Shown here: positions 17,702-26,503 of the stretch, one piece after another | Layout: every line of letters starts with the position of its first letter | Numbering within the stretch: position 1 is the first letter of the stretch | Assembly (NCBI RefSeq): GCF_037154015.1 | Contig: NZ_JBANRL010000001.1 | Location: 1,612,001 to 1,676,000, forward strand | DNA length: 64,000 nucleotides | Direction of reading: 5' to 3' | Origin: Altererythrobacter aquiaggeris | GTDB lineage: Bacteria > Pseudomonadota > Alphaproteobacteria > Sphingomonadales > Sphingomonadaceae | The notes under the pieces: model-generated | Databases searched by the model: none | Told to the model about the DNA's origin: nothing | Seen by the model: only the letters and a program-made list of their open reading frames with translations | Made by a program: the position numbers and the translations under genes

Positions 17702-19234
17702 TTAAAGCGGAATGTTGTCATGCTTCTTCCACGGATTCTCCAGCACCTTCCCGCGTAGCTTGCGCAGCCCCAACGCAATCCGCCGCCGCGTGGAGTGCGG
17801 ATAAATCACCTCGTCGATATAGCCGCGCTGCGCTGCCACGAAGGGGTTGGCGAAGCGGTCTTCATATTCCTTCGTTTTCTCGGCGATTTTGTCGGGATCG
17901 CCCGCGTCTTTGCGGAAGATGATTTCCACTGCGCCCTTTGCGCCCATCACGGCAATTTCTGCCGTGGGCCAGGCGTAGTTGAGGTCGCCGCGCAAATGCT
18001 TGCTCGCCATCACGTCATAGGCGCCGCCATAGGCTTTGCGGGTGATCACGGTGATTTTGGGCACGGTCGCCTCGGCATAGGCGAACAGCAATTTCGCGCC
18101 GTGCTTGATGATGCCGTTATGCTCCTGAGCGGTGCCGGGCAGGAAGCCGGGGACATCGACGAAGGTCAGGATCGGAATTTCGAATGCATCGCAAAACCGC
18201 ACGAAGCGCGCGGCTTTCTTGCTGGAATTGATATCCAGCACGCCCGCCAGCACCATCGGCTGGTTTGCGACCACGCCCACGGTGCGCCCCTCGATCCGGC
18301 CAAAACCGCACAATATGTTGCCCGCATGCGCCGGTTGCACTTCGAAGAAATCGCCCTCGTCCAGTACTTTCCGTAGCACCTCGTGCATATCGTAAGGCTG
18401 GTTGGCGTTGTCGGGGATGACCGTGTCGAGGCTCATGTCCTCCCGGTCATGCGGATCATTTGTCGGCCGCTCGGGCACTTCCACGCGGTTCGACAGCGGG
18501 AGGAAATCGACGAAATTGCGCGCCGCCATCAGCGCCTCGATGTCGTTTTCAAACGCCAGATCGGCGACGCTGGTTTTGGTCGTATGCGTCACCGCGCCGC
18601 CCAGTTCTTCCTGCGTCACGACTTCGTTGGTTACCGTTTTCACCACATCGGGGCCGGTCACGAACATGTACGAACTATCCTTCACCATGAAGATGAAGTC
18701 GGTCATCGCGGGCGAATACACCGCACCGCCGGCACAAGGCCCCATGATCAGGCTGATTTGCGGGACAACGCCGCTGGCCAGAACATTGCGCTGGAACACT
18801 TCGGCATATCCGCCCAGCGATGCGACGCCTTCCTGAATCCGCGCGCCGCCGCTGTCATTCAGACCGATGACCGGCGCGCCCACCTTCATCGCGGTGTCGA
18901 GCACCTTGCAGATTTTCTCCGCATGACGTTCCGACAGACTGCCGCCGAAAACGGTAAAATCCTGACTGTAAACATAAACCAGCCGGCCGTTGATCGTGCC
19001 GCTGCCGGTGACCACGCCGTCGCCCGGAATATGTTCCGCATCCATCCCGAAATCGGTGCAATTATGCACGACATACATATCGGATTCTTCGAATGATCCA
19101 TCATCGAGGAGAATGTCCAGCCGCTCGCGCGCGGTCAGCTTTCCCTTGGCGTGCTGCGCATCGATCCGCTGCTGACCGCCGCCCAATTGTGCGGCATCCC
19201 GGCGGCGTTCCATTTCGGCGATATTGGCGGACAT
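17702..19234 (-). CDS. pccB: Propionyl-CoA carboxylase beta subunit (carboxyltransferase)
   Basis: A 510-residue carboxyltransferase with the two crotonase-like halves of PccB/AccD5: [20 protein letters not shown] and [19 protein letters not shown] in the first, [20 protein letters not shown] and [20 protein letters not shown] in the second, ending in the typical [10 protein letters not shown]. It transfers the carboxyl group from PccA biotin to propionyl-CoA. It is the first gene of the operon; the 67-base gap to the epimerase gene downstream of 19302 is the likely promoter region. Confidence 0.96.
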   Translation of the reverse strand: MSANIAEMERRRDAAQLGGGQQRIDAQHAKGKLTARERLDILLDDGSFEESDMYVVHNCTDFGMDAEHIPGDGVVTGSGTINGRLVYVYSQDFTVFGGSLSERHAEKICKVLDTAMKVGAPVIGLNDSGGARIQEGVASLGGYAEVFQRNVLASGVVPQISLIMGPCAGGAVYSPAMTDFIFMVKDSSYMFVTGPDVVKTVTNEVVTQEELGGAVTHTTKTSVADLAFENDIEALMAARNFVDFLPLSNRVEVPERPTNDPHDREDMSLDTVIPDNANQPYDMHEVLRKVLDEGDFFEVQPAHAGNILCGFGRIEGRTVGVVANQPMVLAGVLDINSSKKAARFVRFCDAFEIPILTFVDVPGFLPGTAQEHNGIIKHGAKLLFAYAEATVPKITVITRKAYGGAYDVMASKHLRGDLNYAWPTAEIAVMGAKGAVEIIFRKDAGDPDKIAEKTKEYEDRFANPFVAAQRGYIDEVIYPHSTRRRIALGLRKLRGKVLENPWKKHDNIPL

Positions 19235-19301
19235 ATGTTTCCCTGCGTTCTTAGGCCGATGGGCCTAGAGCCGGGGATAGCGCCGGGTCAAGCAGCGCGG
19301 G

Positions 19302-20318
19302 CTAAACCTTCACCACTCCGTGTTCGATCAGGCTGCGTCCGCAATCGAGAATGCTCTCTTCTTCGGCCCGCGTTTTCCAGCCAAGCCGTTGTTCGGCGTG
19401 CGAGGCATCAGAATGGACCACGCGCCCGATGCTGGCCTTCAATCCGCGCAAGGGCGCATTGAACAGGGCAAAGATCGAAAACAGCCAGTCGGGCATCTGT
19501 TTGGTCGGCGCTTTCCTTGCCTGATCGCCCAGGCCGGCGCGCAGCACCTGCGCAATATCATGCAGCGTCATGAACTTGCCCGAGGCGATAAAACGCTCCC
19601 CCGCCAGACCCGGTTCCTCCAGACAGCGGACGTGCAAGTCTGCCACATCGCGCAAATCGACAACCCCGAATCCGATATCGGGCGCCATCGGGGCCGACCC
19701 GTCGAGCAATTGCTGGACTGCGAGGACCGAAGGCGAAAAGTCCGCACTTTCCACCGGACCAAGCACCATGACGGGATTGACCGAGACAAATTCCAGATCA
19801 CCGCCTTCGGCAGCCACCCAGTCGCGTGCGGCGCGTTCGGCAATTGTTTTCGACTTGGCGTAGGCTGTGGTGTCCGCGCCGTTCACATCGGTCCAGTCAG
19901 CCTCGGTTACGGTAATCTCTTTGGCATCATGGCCATAAGCCACCGCCGCGATCGAACTGGTCTGGACGAACCGTTTGACACCCGCCGCCCTGGCAAACCG
20001 CAGCGCACGCAAAGTGCCTTCGCGCGCGGGGACGATCATGTCGTTTTCGTCTTTGGGCGTTTGTGCCGACAGCGGCGAAGCGACGTGCGCCACATGGCTG
20101 CAGCCTGCGACAGCTTCGGCCCAGCCATCATCGCTCATCAAATCGGCCTTGAAGACCTTCAACCGCGTATCGTGATCGGCGAAACGGCCACGCAGCGCGG
20201 GTTCTCTGGCTTTATCGCGGATGGTGGTGTGGACGTGCCAGCCTTTGGCGAGCAGTTGATCGATCAACTCCCCCGCAATAAAACCACTGCCGCCTGTGAC
20301 AAGTACCGTGCCGGTCAT
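19302..20318 (-). CDS. NAD(P)-dependent epimerase/dihydroflavonol reductase-like oxidoreductase
   Basis: A 338-residue extended short-chain dehydrogenase: the Rossmann motif TGGSGFIAGEL at the N-terminus, the catalytic Ser/Tyr/Lys region with AYAKSK, and the HVAHVASPL stretch common in cinnamoyl-CoA/dihydroflavonol reductase relatives. It most likely reduces a carbonyl with NADPH; the substrate is unknown. The start at 20318 (MTGTVLVTGG) is preferred over the longer frame to 20357. It probably forms its own transcription unit upstream of the propionyl-CoA operon. Confidence 0.85.
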   Translation of the reverse strand: MTGTVLVTGGSGFIAGELIDQLLAKGWHVHTTIRDKAREPALRGRFADHDTRLKVFKADLMSDDGWAEAVAGCSHVAHVASPLSAQTPKDENDMIVPAREGTLRALRFARAAGVKRFVQTSSIAAVAYGHDAKEITVTEADWTDVNGADTTAYAKSKTIAERAARDWVAAEGGDLEFVSVNPVMVLGPVESADFSPSVLAVQQLLDGSAPMAPDIGFGVVDLRDVADLHVRCLEEPGLAGERFIASGKFMTLHDIAQVLRAGLGDQARKAPTKQMPDWLFSIFALFNAPLRGLKASIGRVVHSDASHAEQRLGWKTRAEEESILDCGRSLIEHGVVKV

Positions 20319-20420
20319 TTCGATAAAATCCCCCTGTAAGCGGGATAGCGCAATCACCGCAATGCCGCAATAATTCCGGTTGATCTCGGCAGGTGCGTAT
20401 CCGCTTCACCGGGGTAAAGA

Positions 20421-21767
20421 CTACTTTAGCAGCACCAGTTCTTCCGCCATCGTCGGATGGATGGCCACGGTGTCGTCGAAATCGGCCTTGGTCAGACCGG
20501 CTTTTACCGCAACCGCTGCGGCTTGCATGATTTCGGGCGATTCCGGCCCGATCATATGGATGCCGACGATCCTGTCCGTCCCTTCCTCGCAAACCATCTT
20601 GTAGAGGCTGCGCTCGTTACGCCCTGCGATGACGTTTTTCATCGCGCGGAAATCGGACGTATAGACTTTCACCCCGCCCAGCTTGTCGCGCGCTTCGCTT
20701 TCGGTCATGCCCACTGCGGCGATGGGCGGATGGCTGAACACGGCGCTGGGCACGCAGCCATAATCGACCGTTCGGGGATTATTGCCAAACACGGTATCGG
20801 CAAAAGCCTGGCCTTCGCGGATGGCAATCGGGGTCAGCTGGATACGGTCGGTTACATCACCCACCGCATAAATGCTGTCGGCGTTGGTTCTGGAATATTC
20901 GTCCACCTTGATCGCGCCATTGTCGTCCACTTCCACGCCCACATTTTCAAGGCCCAGATTTTCGCTGTTGGGCACGCGGCCGGTCGCATACATCACGCAA
21001 TCGACTTCCATCGGTTCATGACCCGACATCGTGACGCGCAAACAGCCGGCCTCGGTTTTCTCGATGCATTCAAACTCTGCATTGAACCGGAAATCGATCC
21101 CTTTCATCAGCGATATCTGCAGCAAACGGTCGCGGATCGAATGGTCATATCCGCGCAGCAATGTGTCGCTGCGATTGATGATGGTCACTTTCGATCCGAA
21201 TTCGTTGAAGATTCCGGCAAATTCGTTGGCGATATAACCGCCGCCCGCGATCAGGATGCGCTTGGGTATGGCATCGAGGTGGAATGCCTCGTTCGACGTG
21301 ATACCCAGTTCGCCGCCCGCACAGCCGGGCAGACGCGGGCGCGCACCGGCGGCGACCAGAATATACTTCGCGGTTTTGACCGTACCGTCGGCCAGCGTCA
21401 CCTCGTGCGGGCCGGTGATGGTCGCGCGCTGCTCGATCACCTCGACATCGTTGTTCTCCAGCGTTTCGGTATATAGCCCCTCCAGCCGGGTAACGTCCTT
21501 CTGGACATTATCGCGCAGCTTTTTCCAGTCGAAGCTCTTGCCCTCGATAGACCAGCCGAATTGCAGCGCGTCCTCCAGATCCTCGGCAAAATGCGCCCCG
21601 TAAACGAGCATCTTTTTGGGCACGCAGCCGCGAATGACGCAGGTCCCGCCAACGCGGTATTCCTCCGCCACCGCCACCTTGGCGCCATGCGCTGCCGAAA
21701 TCCGCGAAGCACGCACACCGCCGGAACCGGCACCGATGGTGAAGAGGTCGTAATCGTATTTGGGCAT
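20421..21767 (-). CDS. gor: Glutathione-disulfide reductase
   Basis: A 448-residue flavoprotein disulfide reductase. The FAD motif IGAGSGGVRAS, the redox pair Cys43 and Cys48 in GGTCVIRGCVPKKML, the NAD(P) motif GGGYIANEF and the C-terminal VAIHPTMAEELV with catalytic His/Glu are present. It reduces GSSG to GSH in the cytoplasm. The start at 21767 has AAAGG upstream; the longer frame to 21809 runs into an inverted-repeat element and is rejected. Confidence 0.93.
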   Translation of the reverse strand: MPKYDYDLFTIGAGSGGVRASRISAAHGAKVAVAEEYRVGGTCVIRGCVPKKMLVYGAHFAEDLEDALQFGWSIEGKSFDWKKLRDNVQKDVTRLEGLYTETLENNDVEVIEQRATITGPHEVTLADGTVKTAKYILVAAGARPRLPGCAGGELGITSNEAFHLDAIPKRILIAGGGYIANEFAGIFNEFGSKVTIINRSDTLLRGYDHSIRDRLLQISLMKGIDFRFNAEFECIEKTEAGCLRVTMSGHEPMEVDCVMYATGRVPNSENLGLENVGVEVDDNGAIKVDEYSRTNADSIYAVGDVTDRIQLTPIAIREGQAFADTVFGNNPRTVDYGCVPSAVFSHPPIAAVGMTESEARDKLGGVKVYTSDFRAMKNVIAGRNERSLYKMVCEEGTDRIVGIHMIGPESPEIMQAAAVAVKAGLTKADFDDTVAIHPTMAEELVLLK

Positions 21768-21778
21768 TGAAAACCTTT

Positions 21779-21860
21779 CGTCACCCCGGCGCACGCCGGG
21801 GTCGCTCAAATTCGAGCGCGGAATTTATGGATAGCGATGTCAGCCTGCGCCGGGATGACG
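21779..21860. repeat. REP/MITE-like palindromic element (82 bp)
   Basis: Fifteen-base ends match as an inverted repeat with one mismatch (CGTCACCCCGGCGCA against TGCGCCGGGATGACG reversed), the left end also folds on itself (CCCCGGCGCACGCCGGGG), and the centre holds a second hairpin CGCTC-AAATT-CGAGCG. The element fills the gap between the pgi stop and the gor ribosome-binding site, so it would form a stable structure in any pgi-gor mRNA. Similar CATCCCGGCG repeats are common between genes in sphingomonads. Confidence 0.75.
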
Positions 21861-21862
21861 CG

Positions 21863-23392
21863 CTAGGTCAACCCGGCCGCATCCAGCAGCGCCTGAGTGC
21901 TGGCATCAAACTCGCCGCCGCCTGCCTCAATGCTCTTCGCCATTTTCTTGCCCAGTTCCACGCCGAACTGGTCGAACGGGTTGATCCCCATCAAGACTGC
22001 ATTGGCAAAGGTGCGGTGTTCGTGAAACGCCACCAGCGCGCCAAAGGTTGCGGGGTCGATATCGTCGCACAGGATCGTCGCGCTGGGCCGTCCGCCGGGG
22101 AAGCGGCGTGCGGCATCCTCACCCTTTTCGCCCGCCATCAGCGCTGCGCCTTGCGCGAAGCAATTGGTCAGCAGGATGCGGTGATGCGCGGGATCCTGCG
22201 TATCGCCGGGCGCGATGCTGGCGATGAAATCCACGGGGATCAGATGCGTGCCCTGATGCAGCAATTGGAACACGGCGTGCTGGCCGTCCGTCCCCACCCC
22301 GCCCCACGTAACCGGCGCGGTCGGCTCGGTAACTTCCTCGCCCTCAGCCGTCACGCGCTTGCCGTTCGATTCCATCTCAAGCTGCTGGAGGTAATCGGGG
22401 AAAAACCGCAGCCGTTCGTCATAAGCGAAAACCGCGCGGGTTTGCGCGCCCATCACCCGCGCATACAGCCGGTCGGCAAAGGCCGCACGCAGCGGCAGAT
22501 TCGCCGCGCCGTCCGTGTCGCGGAAATGGCTGTCCACTGCGGCGGCCCCTTCGAGCATTTCCGCGTAATCACTCCAGCCCAGCGCAATCGCTACGGGAAA
22601 CCCGATCGAGGACCACAGCGAATATCGCCCGCCGACGCTTTCGGCAAACGGCAGCACGCGGGTTTCATCCACGCCCCACTTCACCGCAGCTTCGGGGTTT
22701 GCGGTCAGCGCAACCACACGGCCATAAGTATCGCCGACCCCATTGGCGTTCAGCCAGCTTAGCGCGCTTTCGGCGTTGGTCATCGTCTCGATGGTGGTAA
22801 AGGTTTTGGATGCCACCGCGATCATCGTGGTCGCCGGGTCGCAGGCATCGAAGGCCGCTTCCAAAGCCAGCCCGTCGATATTGCTGACGACATGGACATC
22901 GACCTCGGCGCCATCGCGGCCCAGCGCATCGACCGCCAGTTTTGGACCCAGCGCGCTGCCGCCGATGCCGATATGGATCAGGTGCTTCACCTCGCCCAAG
23001 GCCCCCGCGTGGATTGCCTCGACCAGCCCGCGCATCCGCATATGCAGCGCATCGGCCAGCGCCACATCCTCATCCGCGCCGATCCCGCGTTCGGCGGTAT
23101 GCGTGGCGGCGCGGCCTTCGGTGACATTGACGATTTCGCCGCCGAGCAATTCGTCGCGGTGCGCGGCAAAGTTGGCGGCCTGGGCCAGTTTTTCAAGCAG
23201 CGGCAGATTTTCGGCCGATAGATGCGTTTTCGACCAGTCGAACACCGCGCCGACCTGCTTTGCGTTACTGCACCATTCCAGCCGCGCGGACAGCCGCTCC
23301 AGCCGGTCAGCCTCTTTCGCGAACAGTTCCGGCAGCGGGGTGTGGTCCAGCTGTTCGATCTGCTTCCAGAGCTGCGTGGCTGCATCATTCAT
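21863..23392 (-). CDS. pgi: Glucose-6-phosphate isomerase
   Basis: A 509-residue phosphoglucose isomerase. IGIGGSALGPKLA, the GGRYSLWSSIGFPVAIALG signature and the C-terminal region GINPFDQFGVELGKKMA are present. It interconverts glucose-6-P and fructose-6-P. The start at 23392 (MNDAATQLWK) has AAGGGA seven bases upstream; the extension to 23512 would translate a tandem repeat and is rejected. It is divergent from lepB. Confidence 0.95.
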   Translation of the reverse strand: MNDAATQLWKQIEQLDHTPLPELFAKEADRLERLSARLEWCSNAKQVGAVFDWSKTHLSAENLPLLEKLAQAANFAAHRDELLGGEIVNVTEGRAATHTAERGIGADEDVALADALHMRMRGLVEAIHAGALGEVKHLIHIGIGGSALGPKLAVDALGRDGAEVDVHVVSNIDGLALEAAFDACDPATTMIAVASKTFTTIETMTNAESALSWLNANGVGDTYGRVVALTANPEAAVKWGVDETRVLPFAESVGGRYSLWSSIGFPVAIALGWSDYAEMLEGAAAVDSHFRDTDGAANLPLRAAFADRLYARVMGAQTRAVFAYDERLRFFPDYLQQLEMESNGKRVTAEGEEVTEPTAPVTWGGVGTDGQHAVFQLLHQGTHLIPVDFIASIAPGDTQDPAHHRILLTNCFAQGAALMAGEKGEDAARRFPGGRPSATILCDDIDPATFGALVAFHEHRTFANAVLMGINPFDQFGVELGKKMAKSIEAGGGEFDASTQALLDAAGLT

Positions 23393-23476
23393 CGCAAAAT
23401 CCCTTTTCGCCGCGGTGCGCCAGCGATCCAGCGCTGCGCCTATGGTTTCCTGGCTGGGAAAGCAATATTTACGGAG

Positions 23477-23520
23477 CCGTGAATTGGCATTGAATTGGCC
23501 GTGAATTGGCATTGAATTGG
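23477..23520. repeat. Tandem 22-bp repeat, two perfect copies
   Basis: A 22-base unit (starting CCGTGAATTGGCATTGAATT) occurs twice head to tail at 23477-23498 and 23499-23520, followed by a partial third copy CATTGAAT. Inside each unit GAATTGGC/TTGAATTGG is itself a near-repeat with an 11-base period. It lies in the pgi-lepB divergent intergenic region, so it could affect either promoter or simply be a slippage-prone spacer. Confidence 0.85.
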
Positions 23521-23601
23521 CATTGAATCAGCGCGGGTATCAATCGCCAAATCGCATCGCCGGACTTGACCGGAACGACCGCGCCTAGCAGGGCATTCCC
23601 G

Positions 23602-24429
23602 ATGACCGAAACAACTCAGATACGCGAGCTGGACAGCAAGCCGGCCGCCGCCGCGCCGAAGGAGCAGGACAGCTTCTGGAAGTTCCTGCTCAAGCTGGCA
23701 CTGGTGGTGGTAATTTTCCGCAGCTTCATTTTCTCGCCCTTCAATATTCCCAGCGAAAGCATGTTGCCGCGTCTGTGGAACGGCGACCATCTGCTTGCGG
23801 CCAAATGGCCTTATGGTTTTACCAGTGCATCGCTGCCTTTCGGTCTGCCGCTGATCCCCGGACGCATTTTTGCAAACGAGCCCGAACGCGGCGATGTGGT
23901 GATTTTCAAGCATCCGGTGGACGGGGTGGATTATATCAAGCGCGTGATCGGCGTGCCGGGTGATACCATCGCGATGCGCGGCGGACAGATAATCCTGAAC
24001 GGTTCGCCGGTCCCCAAGGTGCAGATCGACGATTTCACCATTCCTGTCACACCCAACACGGGCTGCGTTTACGAGCGGTATTTCCGCGCGACCGCAGACG
24101 GCGGGGTCTGCGCATATCCGCAGTTCCGCGAAACACTGCCATCGGGCGAAAGCTACGATGTGCTCGATTTCGGCCCCACCCCGCAGGATGATTCCGCGCC
24201 GGTCATCGTGCCTGCGGGTAAAATGTTCGTGATGGGCGACAACCGCGATAATTCGCAGGACAGCCGCTTCCCCGCGCAGCCGGGCGGCGGTGTCGGGCTG
24301 GTCGATCAGGATCTGCTGGTTGGCCGCGCCCAGGTAATGATGTGGTCAACCGACGGCGGCGCTGAATGGTTATTGCCGTGGACATGGTTCACTGCCGCGC
24401 GCGGCAGCCGGATTGGCGGGACATTTTGA
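23602..24429 (+). CDS. lepB: Signal peptidase I
   Basis: A 275-residue type I signal peptidase. After a polar N-terminus there is one membrane anchor (KFLLKLALVVVIFRSFIF). The catalytic Ser53 is in PSESMLPRL and the general base Lys113 in DYIKRVIGVPGD; the C-terminal box MGDNRDNSQDSR is intact. It cleaves Sec and Tat signal peptides on the periplasmic side. It is the first gene of the usual lepB-rnc-era operon and overlaps rnc by four bases. The start at 23602 (MTETTQIREL) is chosen over an upstream frame without homology. Confidence 0.95.
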   Translation: MTETTQIRELDSKPAAAAPKEQDSFWKFLLKLALVVVIFRSFIFSPFNIPSESMLPRLWNGDHLLAAKWPYGFTSASLPFGLPLIPGRIFANEPERGDVVIFKHPVDGVDYIKRVIGVPGDTIAMRGGQIILNGSPVPKVQIDDFTIPVTPNTGCVYERYFRATADGGVCAYPQFRETLPSGESYDVLDFGPTPQDDSAPVIVPAGKMFVMGDNRDNSQDSRFPAQPGGGVGLVDQDLLVGRAQVMMWSTDGGAEWLLPWTWFTAARGSRIGGTF

Positions 24430-25112
24430 CACTCGCCGCCGATCAGGGGCTTACTCCCGAAACGCGGGTCTGGCTGGCGGGGCTGGGTATCGAACCGGAA
24501 GACGACCTGCTTTATCTCGAAGCGCTGACGCATGGCAGCTATGGCGCCAAACGCAATTACGAACGGCTGGAATTTTTGGGCGACCGCGTGTTGGGCCTGT
24601 CGATTGCCGAATGGCTGTTCGAACGCAATCCGGCATCCGAAGGCGCTTTGTCACAGCGCCTCAACGCACTCGTCAGCCGCCAGACCTGCGCGGTGGTTGC
24701 CCGCCAGGTCGGGCTGCCCGACCATATCCGGATGGGCAAACAGGCGCGCGACGATGGCGGCGCGGAAAGCGACAACATTCTGGGCGATGTGATCGAAAGC
24801 CTGCTGGGCGCCAGTTTCATCGAACGCGGATTTGACGAAACGCGCGATCTGATCCACCGGATTTGGTCCGATCTGGTGCTGTCCGATACGGGTATCTCGA
24901 AACACCCCAAAAGTGCGCTGCAGGAATGGGCCGCGGGCAACCAGCGCAAGCCCCCCGAATATGAAATCAAGGCCCGTAGCGGTCCCGATCACGCGGCGCA
25001 GTTTACCGTTACTGTCACAGTCAAGAACGTCGGCACGGCAGAAGCCACCGCCGCCAGCAAGCGCGAGGCCCAGACTGCGGCTGCGCTGGCTTTCATGGAG
25101 AAATTCGCGTGA
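24426..25112 (+). CDS. rnc: Ribonuclease III
   Basis: A 228-residue RNase III: the catalytic signature ERLEFLGDRVLGLSIA, the downstream NILGDVIESLLGA with the metal-binding acidic residues, and a C-terminal dsRNA-binding domain (KSALQEWAAGNQRKPPEYE to the end). It cleaves double-stranded RNA, including rRNA precursors. The start is the TTG at 24426, which overlaps the lepB stop (TTGA) and has GGCGGGA upstream; a longer ATG frame at 24366 lies entirely inside lepB. It overlaps era by four bases (GTGA). Confidence 0.93.
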   Translation: MTLAADQGLTPETRVWLAGLGIEPEDDLLYLEALTHGSYGAKRNYERLEFLGDRVLGLSIAEWLFERNPASEGALSQRLNALVSRQTCAVVARQVGLPDHIRMGKQARDDGGAESDNILGDVIESLLGASFIERGFDETRDLIHRIWSDLVLSDTGISKHPKSALQEWAAGNQRKPPEYEIKARSGPDHAAQFTVTVTVKNVGTAEATAASKREAQTAAALAFMEKFA

Positions 25113-26023
25113 GCAAAACGCAGCAAGAACAATCGCCCAAATGCGGGATCGTCGCCGTGATCGGTGCGCCCAATGCGGGCAAAAGCACACTGGTCAATGC
25201 GCTGGTCGGCCAGAAAGTCGTGATCACTTCGGCCAAGGCGCAAACCACCCGCGCGCGGATGCTTGGCGTTGCGCTGCACGGCCAGACGCAGATCATTCTT
25301 GCCGACACGCCCGGTATTTTTGCGCCCAAACGGCGGCTTGACCGCGCGATGGTCGCCGCCGCATGGGAAGGCACGCACGAAGCCGACGCGATTATCCTGA
25401 TGGTCGATCCGGTGAAGCAGCGCCGTCATGAACTGACGCCTTTGCTGGAAGGTTTGAAAGACCGCCCCGAACGCAAGCTGCTGGTGCTCAACAAGGTCGA
25501 TATTGCCAAGAAAGAACCGTTGCTCGCGCTGGCGCAGGAACTGGGCGAAGCGGTCAATTTCGAAGAAATCTACTTCATCTCCGCGCTGTCGGGTGACGGC
25601 GTGCCCGAACTGAAAGATGCGCTCGCCGCGCTGATGCCGCAGGGTGTGTGGCACTTTTCCGAAGATCAGGTGTCCGATGCCAGCGAACGGCTGCTGGCCG
25701 CCGAAATCACGCGCGAACAGCTGTACCGCCAGTTGCACGAAGAACTGCCCTATGACAGTGCGGTGCGCCCGGAAAGCTACACCCGCCGCAAGGACGGAAG
25801 CGTGGAAATCCGCCAGCAAATCGTGATCGGACGCGAAAGCCAGAAACCGATTGTGCTGGGCAAAGGCGGCAGCAAGATCAAGGCAATCGGCGAGGCTGCG
25901 AGGCTGGAGCTGACCGAGCTGCTAGGTCAGAAAGTCCATCTGTTCCTGCACGTCAAAGTCAGCGAAAACTGGGCCAATGACAAGGAAGTGTTCGAGGAAA
26001 TGGGGCTGGAATTCGGGCGCTGA
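25109..26023 (+). CDS. era: GTPase Era
   Basis: A 304-residue Era: G1 loop GAPNAGKST, switch region AQTTRARMLGV, G3 DTPGIF, G4 NKVD, and a C-terminal KH domain with IVLGKGGSKIKAIG. It binds the 3' end of 16S rRNA and acts in 30S assembly. The GTG start overlaps the rnc stop. It is convergent with a small conserved gene 56 bases away. Confidence 0.96.
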   Translation: MSKTQQEQSPKCGIVAVIGAPNAGKSTLVNALVGQKVVITSAKAQTTRARMLGVALHGQTQIILADTPGIFAPKRRLDRAMVAAAWEGTHEADAIILMVDPVKQRRHELTPLLEGLKDRPERKLLVLNKVDIAKKEPLLALAQELGEAVNFEEIYFISALSGDGVPELKDALAALMPQGVWHFSEDQVSDASERLLAAEITREQLYRQLHEELPYDSAVRPESYTRRKDGSVEIRQQIVIGRESQKPIVLGKGGSKIKAIGEAARLELTELLGQKVHLFLHVKVSENWANDKEVFEEMGLEFGR

Positions 26024-26079
26024 TCTGACGCCGCCTTATTCGCCCGGTCAGCTTTGCGAAGGCTGGGTTGACCACCCGC

Positions 26080-26262
26080 CTAACGCTTTTTGGCAATCGC
26101 GATCTTGTTGTTTTTAGCGAAGTCGCGCGTGGATTCCTCGCTGCGGTTGAGCGCCTTGGCAATTTGCTTGAGGCCCTGACCCTTGGTGGCGAGCAGTTTC
26201 AGCTTGCCCGCCTCGTCGGAATTCCAGGGTTGCTTGTGCCGTTCGAAATTATCTTTACCCAT
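26080..26262 (-). CDS. Small basic HTH-like protein
   Basis: A 60-residue, lysine-rich product. Its centre (AGKLKLLATKGQGLKQIAKALNRSEES) looks like a helix-turn-helix of the type found in short resolvase or SANT-like DNA-binding modules. A GGTGG lies about seven bases upstream of the ATG. The gene stands alone between era and topA. It probably binds DNA, but neither target nor partner can be named. Confidence 0.6.
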   Translation of the reverse strand: MGKDNFERHKQPWNSDEAGKLKLLATKGQGLKQIAKALNRSEESTRDFAKNNKIAIAKKR

Positions 26263-26397
26263 TAAATTTCCACCCGATTTGCTGTCCTACACCGCTACAA
26301 TCCGTCACAGCGCGTGAGGCTCTTTCACACCGTCGTATATCGGTTTTTTGCCGCTTCGTCAAAAGTGTCCGCTTTTGATCGTGGCACGCAAACCATT

Positions 26398-26428
26398 CTA
26401 ATCGCGTCGTTAACTGCGACGCGATTAG
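26398..26428. repeat. Perfect 12-bp inverted repeat (stem-loop)
   Basis: CTAATCGCGTCG and CGACGCGATTAG form a perfect 12-bp stem around TTAACTG. It lies in the 241-base gap between the end of topA and the start of the small HTH-like gene, both on the minus strand. No T-run follows on either strand, so a classic terminator is unlikely; an operator or a processing site is possible. A weaker repeat CAAAAG/CTTTTG sits at 26360-26377. Confidence 0.7.
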
Positions 26429-26471
26429 AGTTACAGGGTGTAACTAGTGTAACCCTGCCCCCCGCTTTGTC

Positions 26472-26492
26472 ATCCCCGGCGCCGGCAGGGAT
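26472..26492. repeat. Short palindrome after topA
   Basis: ATCCCCGGCGCCGGCAGGGAT can fold with ATCCC/GGGAT outer and GGCGCC inner pairing, about 11 bases beyond the topA stop. Its core resembles the end of the 82-bp element at 21779-21860, so it may be a single degenerate unit of the same repeat family. No T-run follows. Confidence 0.45.
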
Positions 26493-26503
26493 AACGCACT
26501 TGA

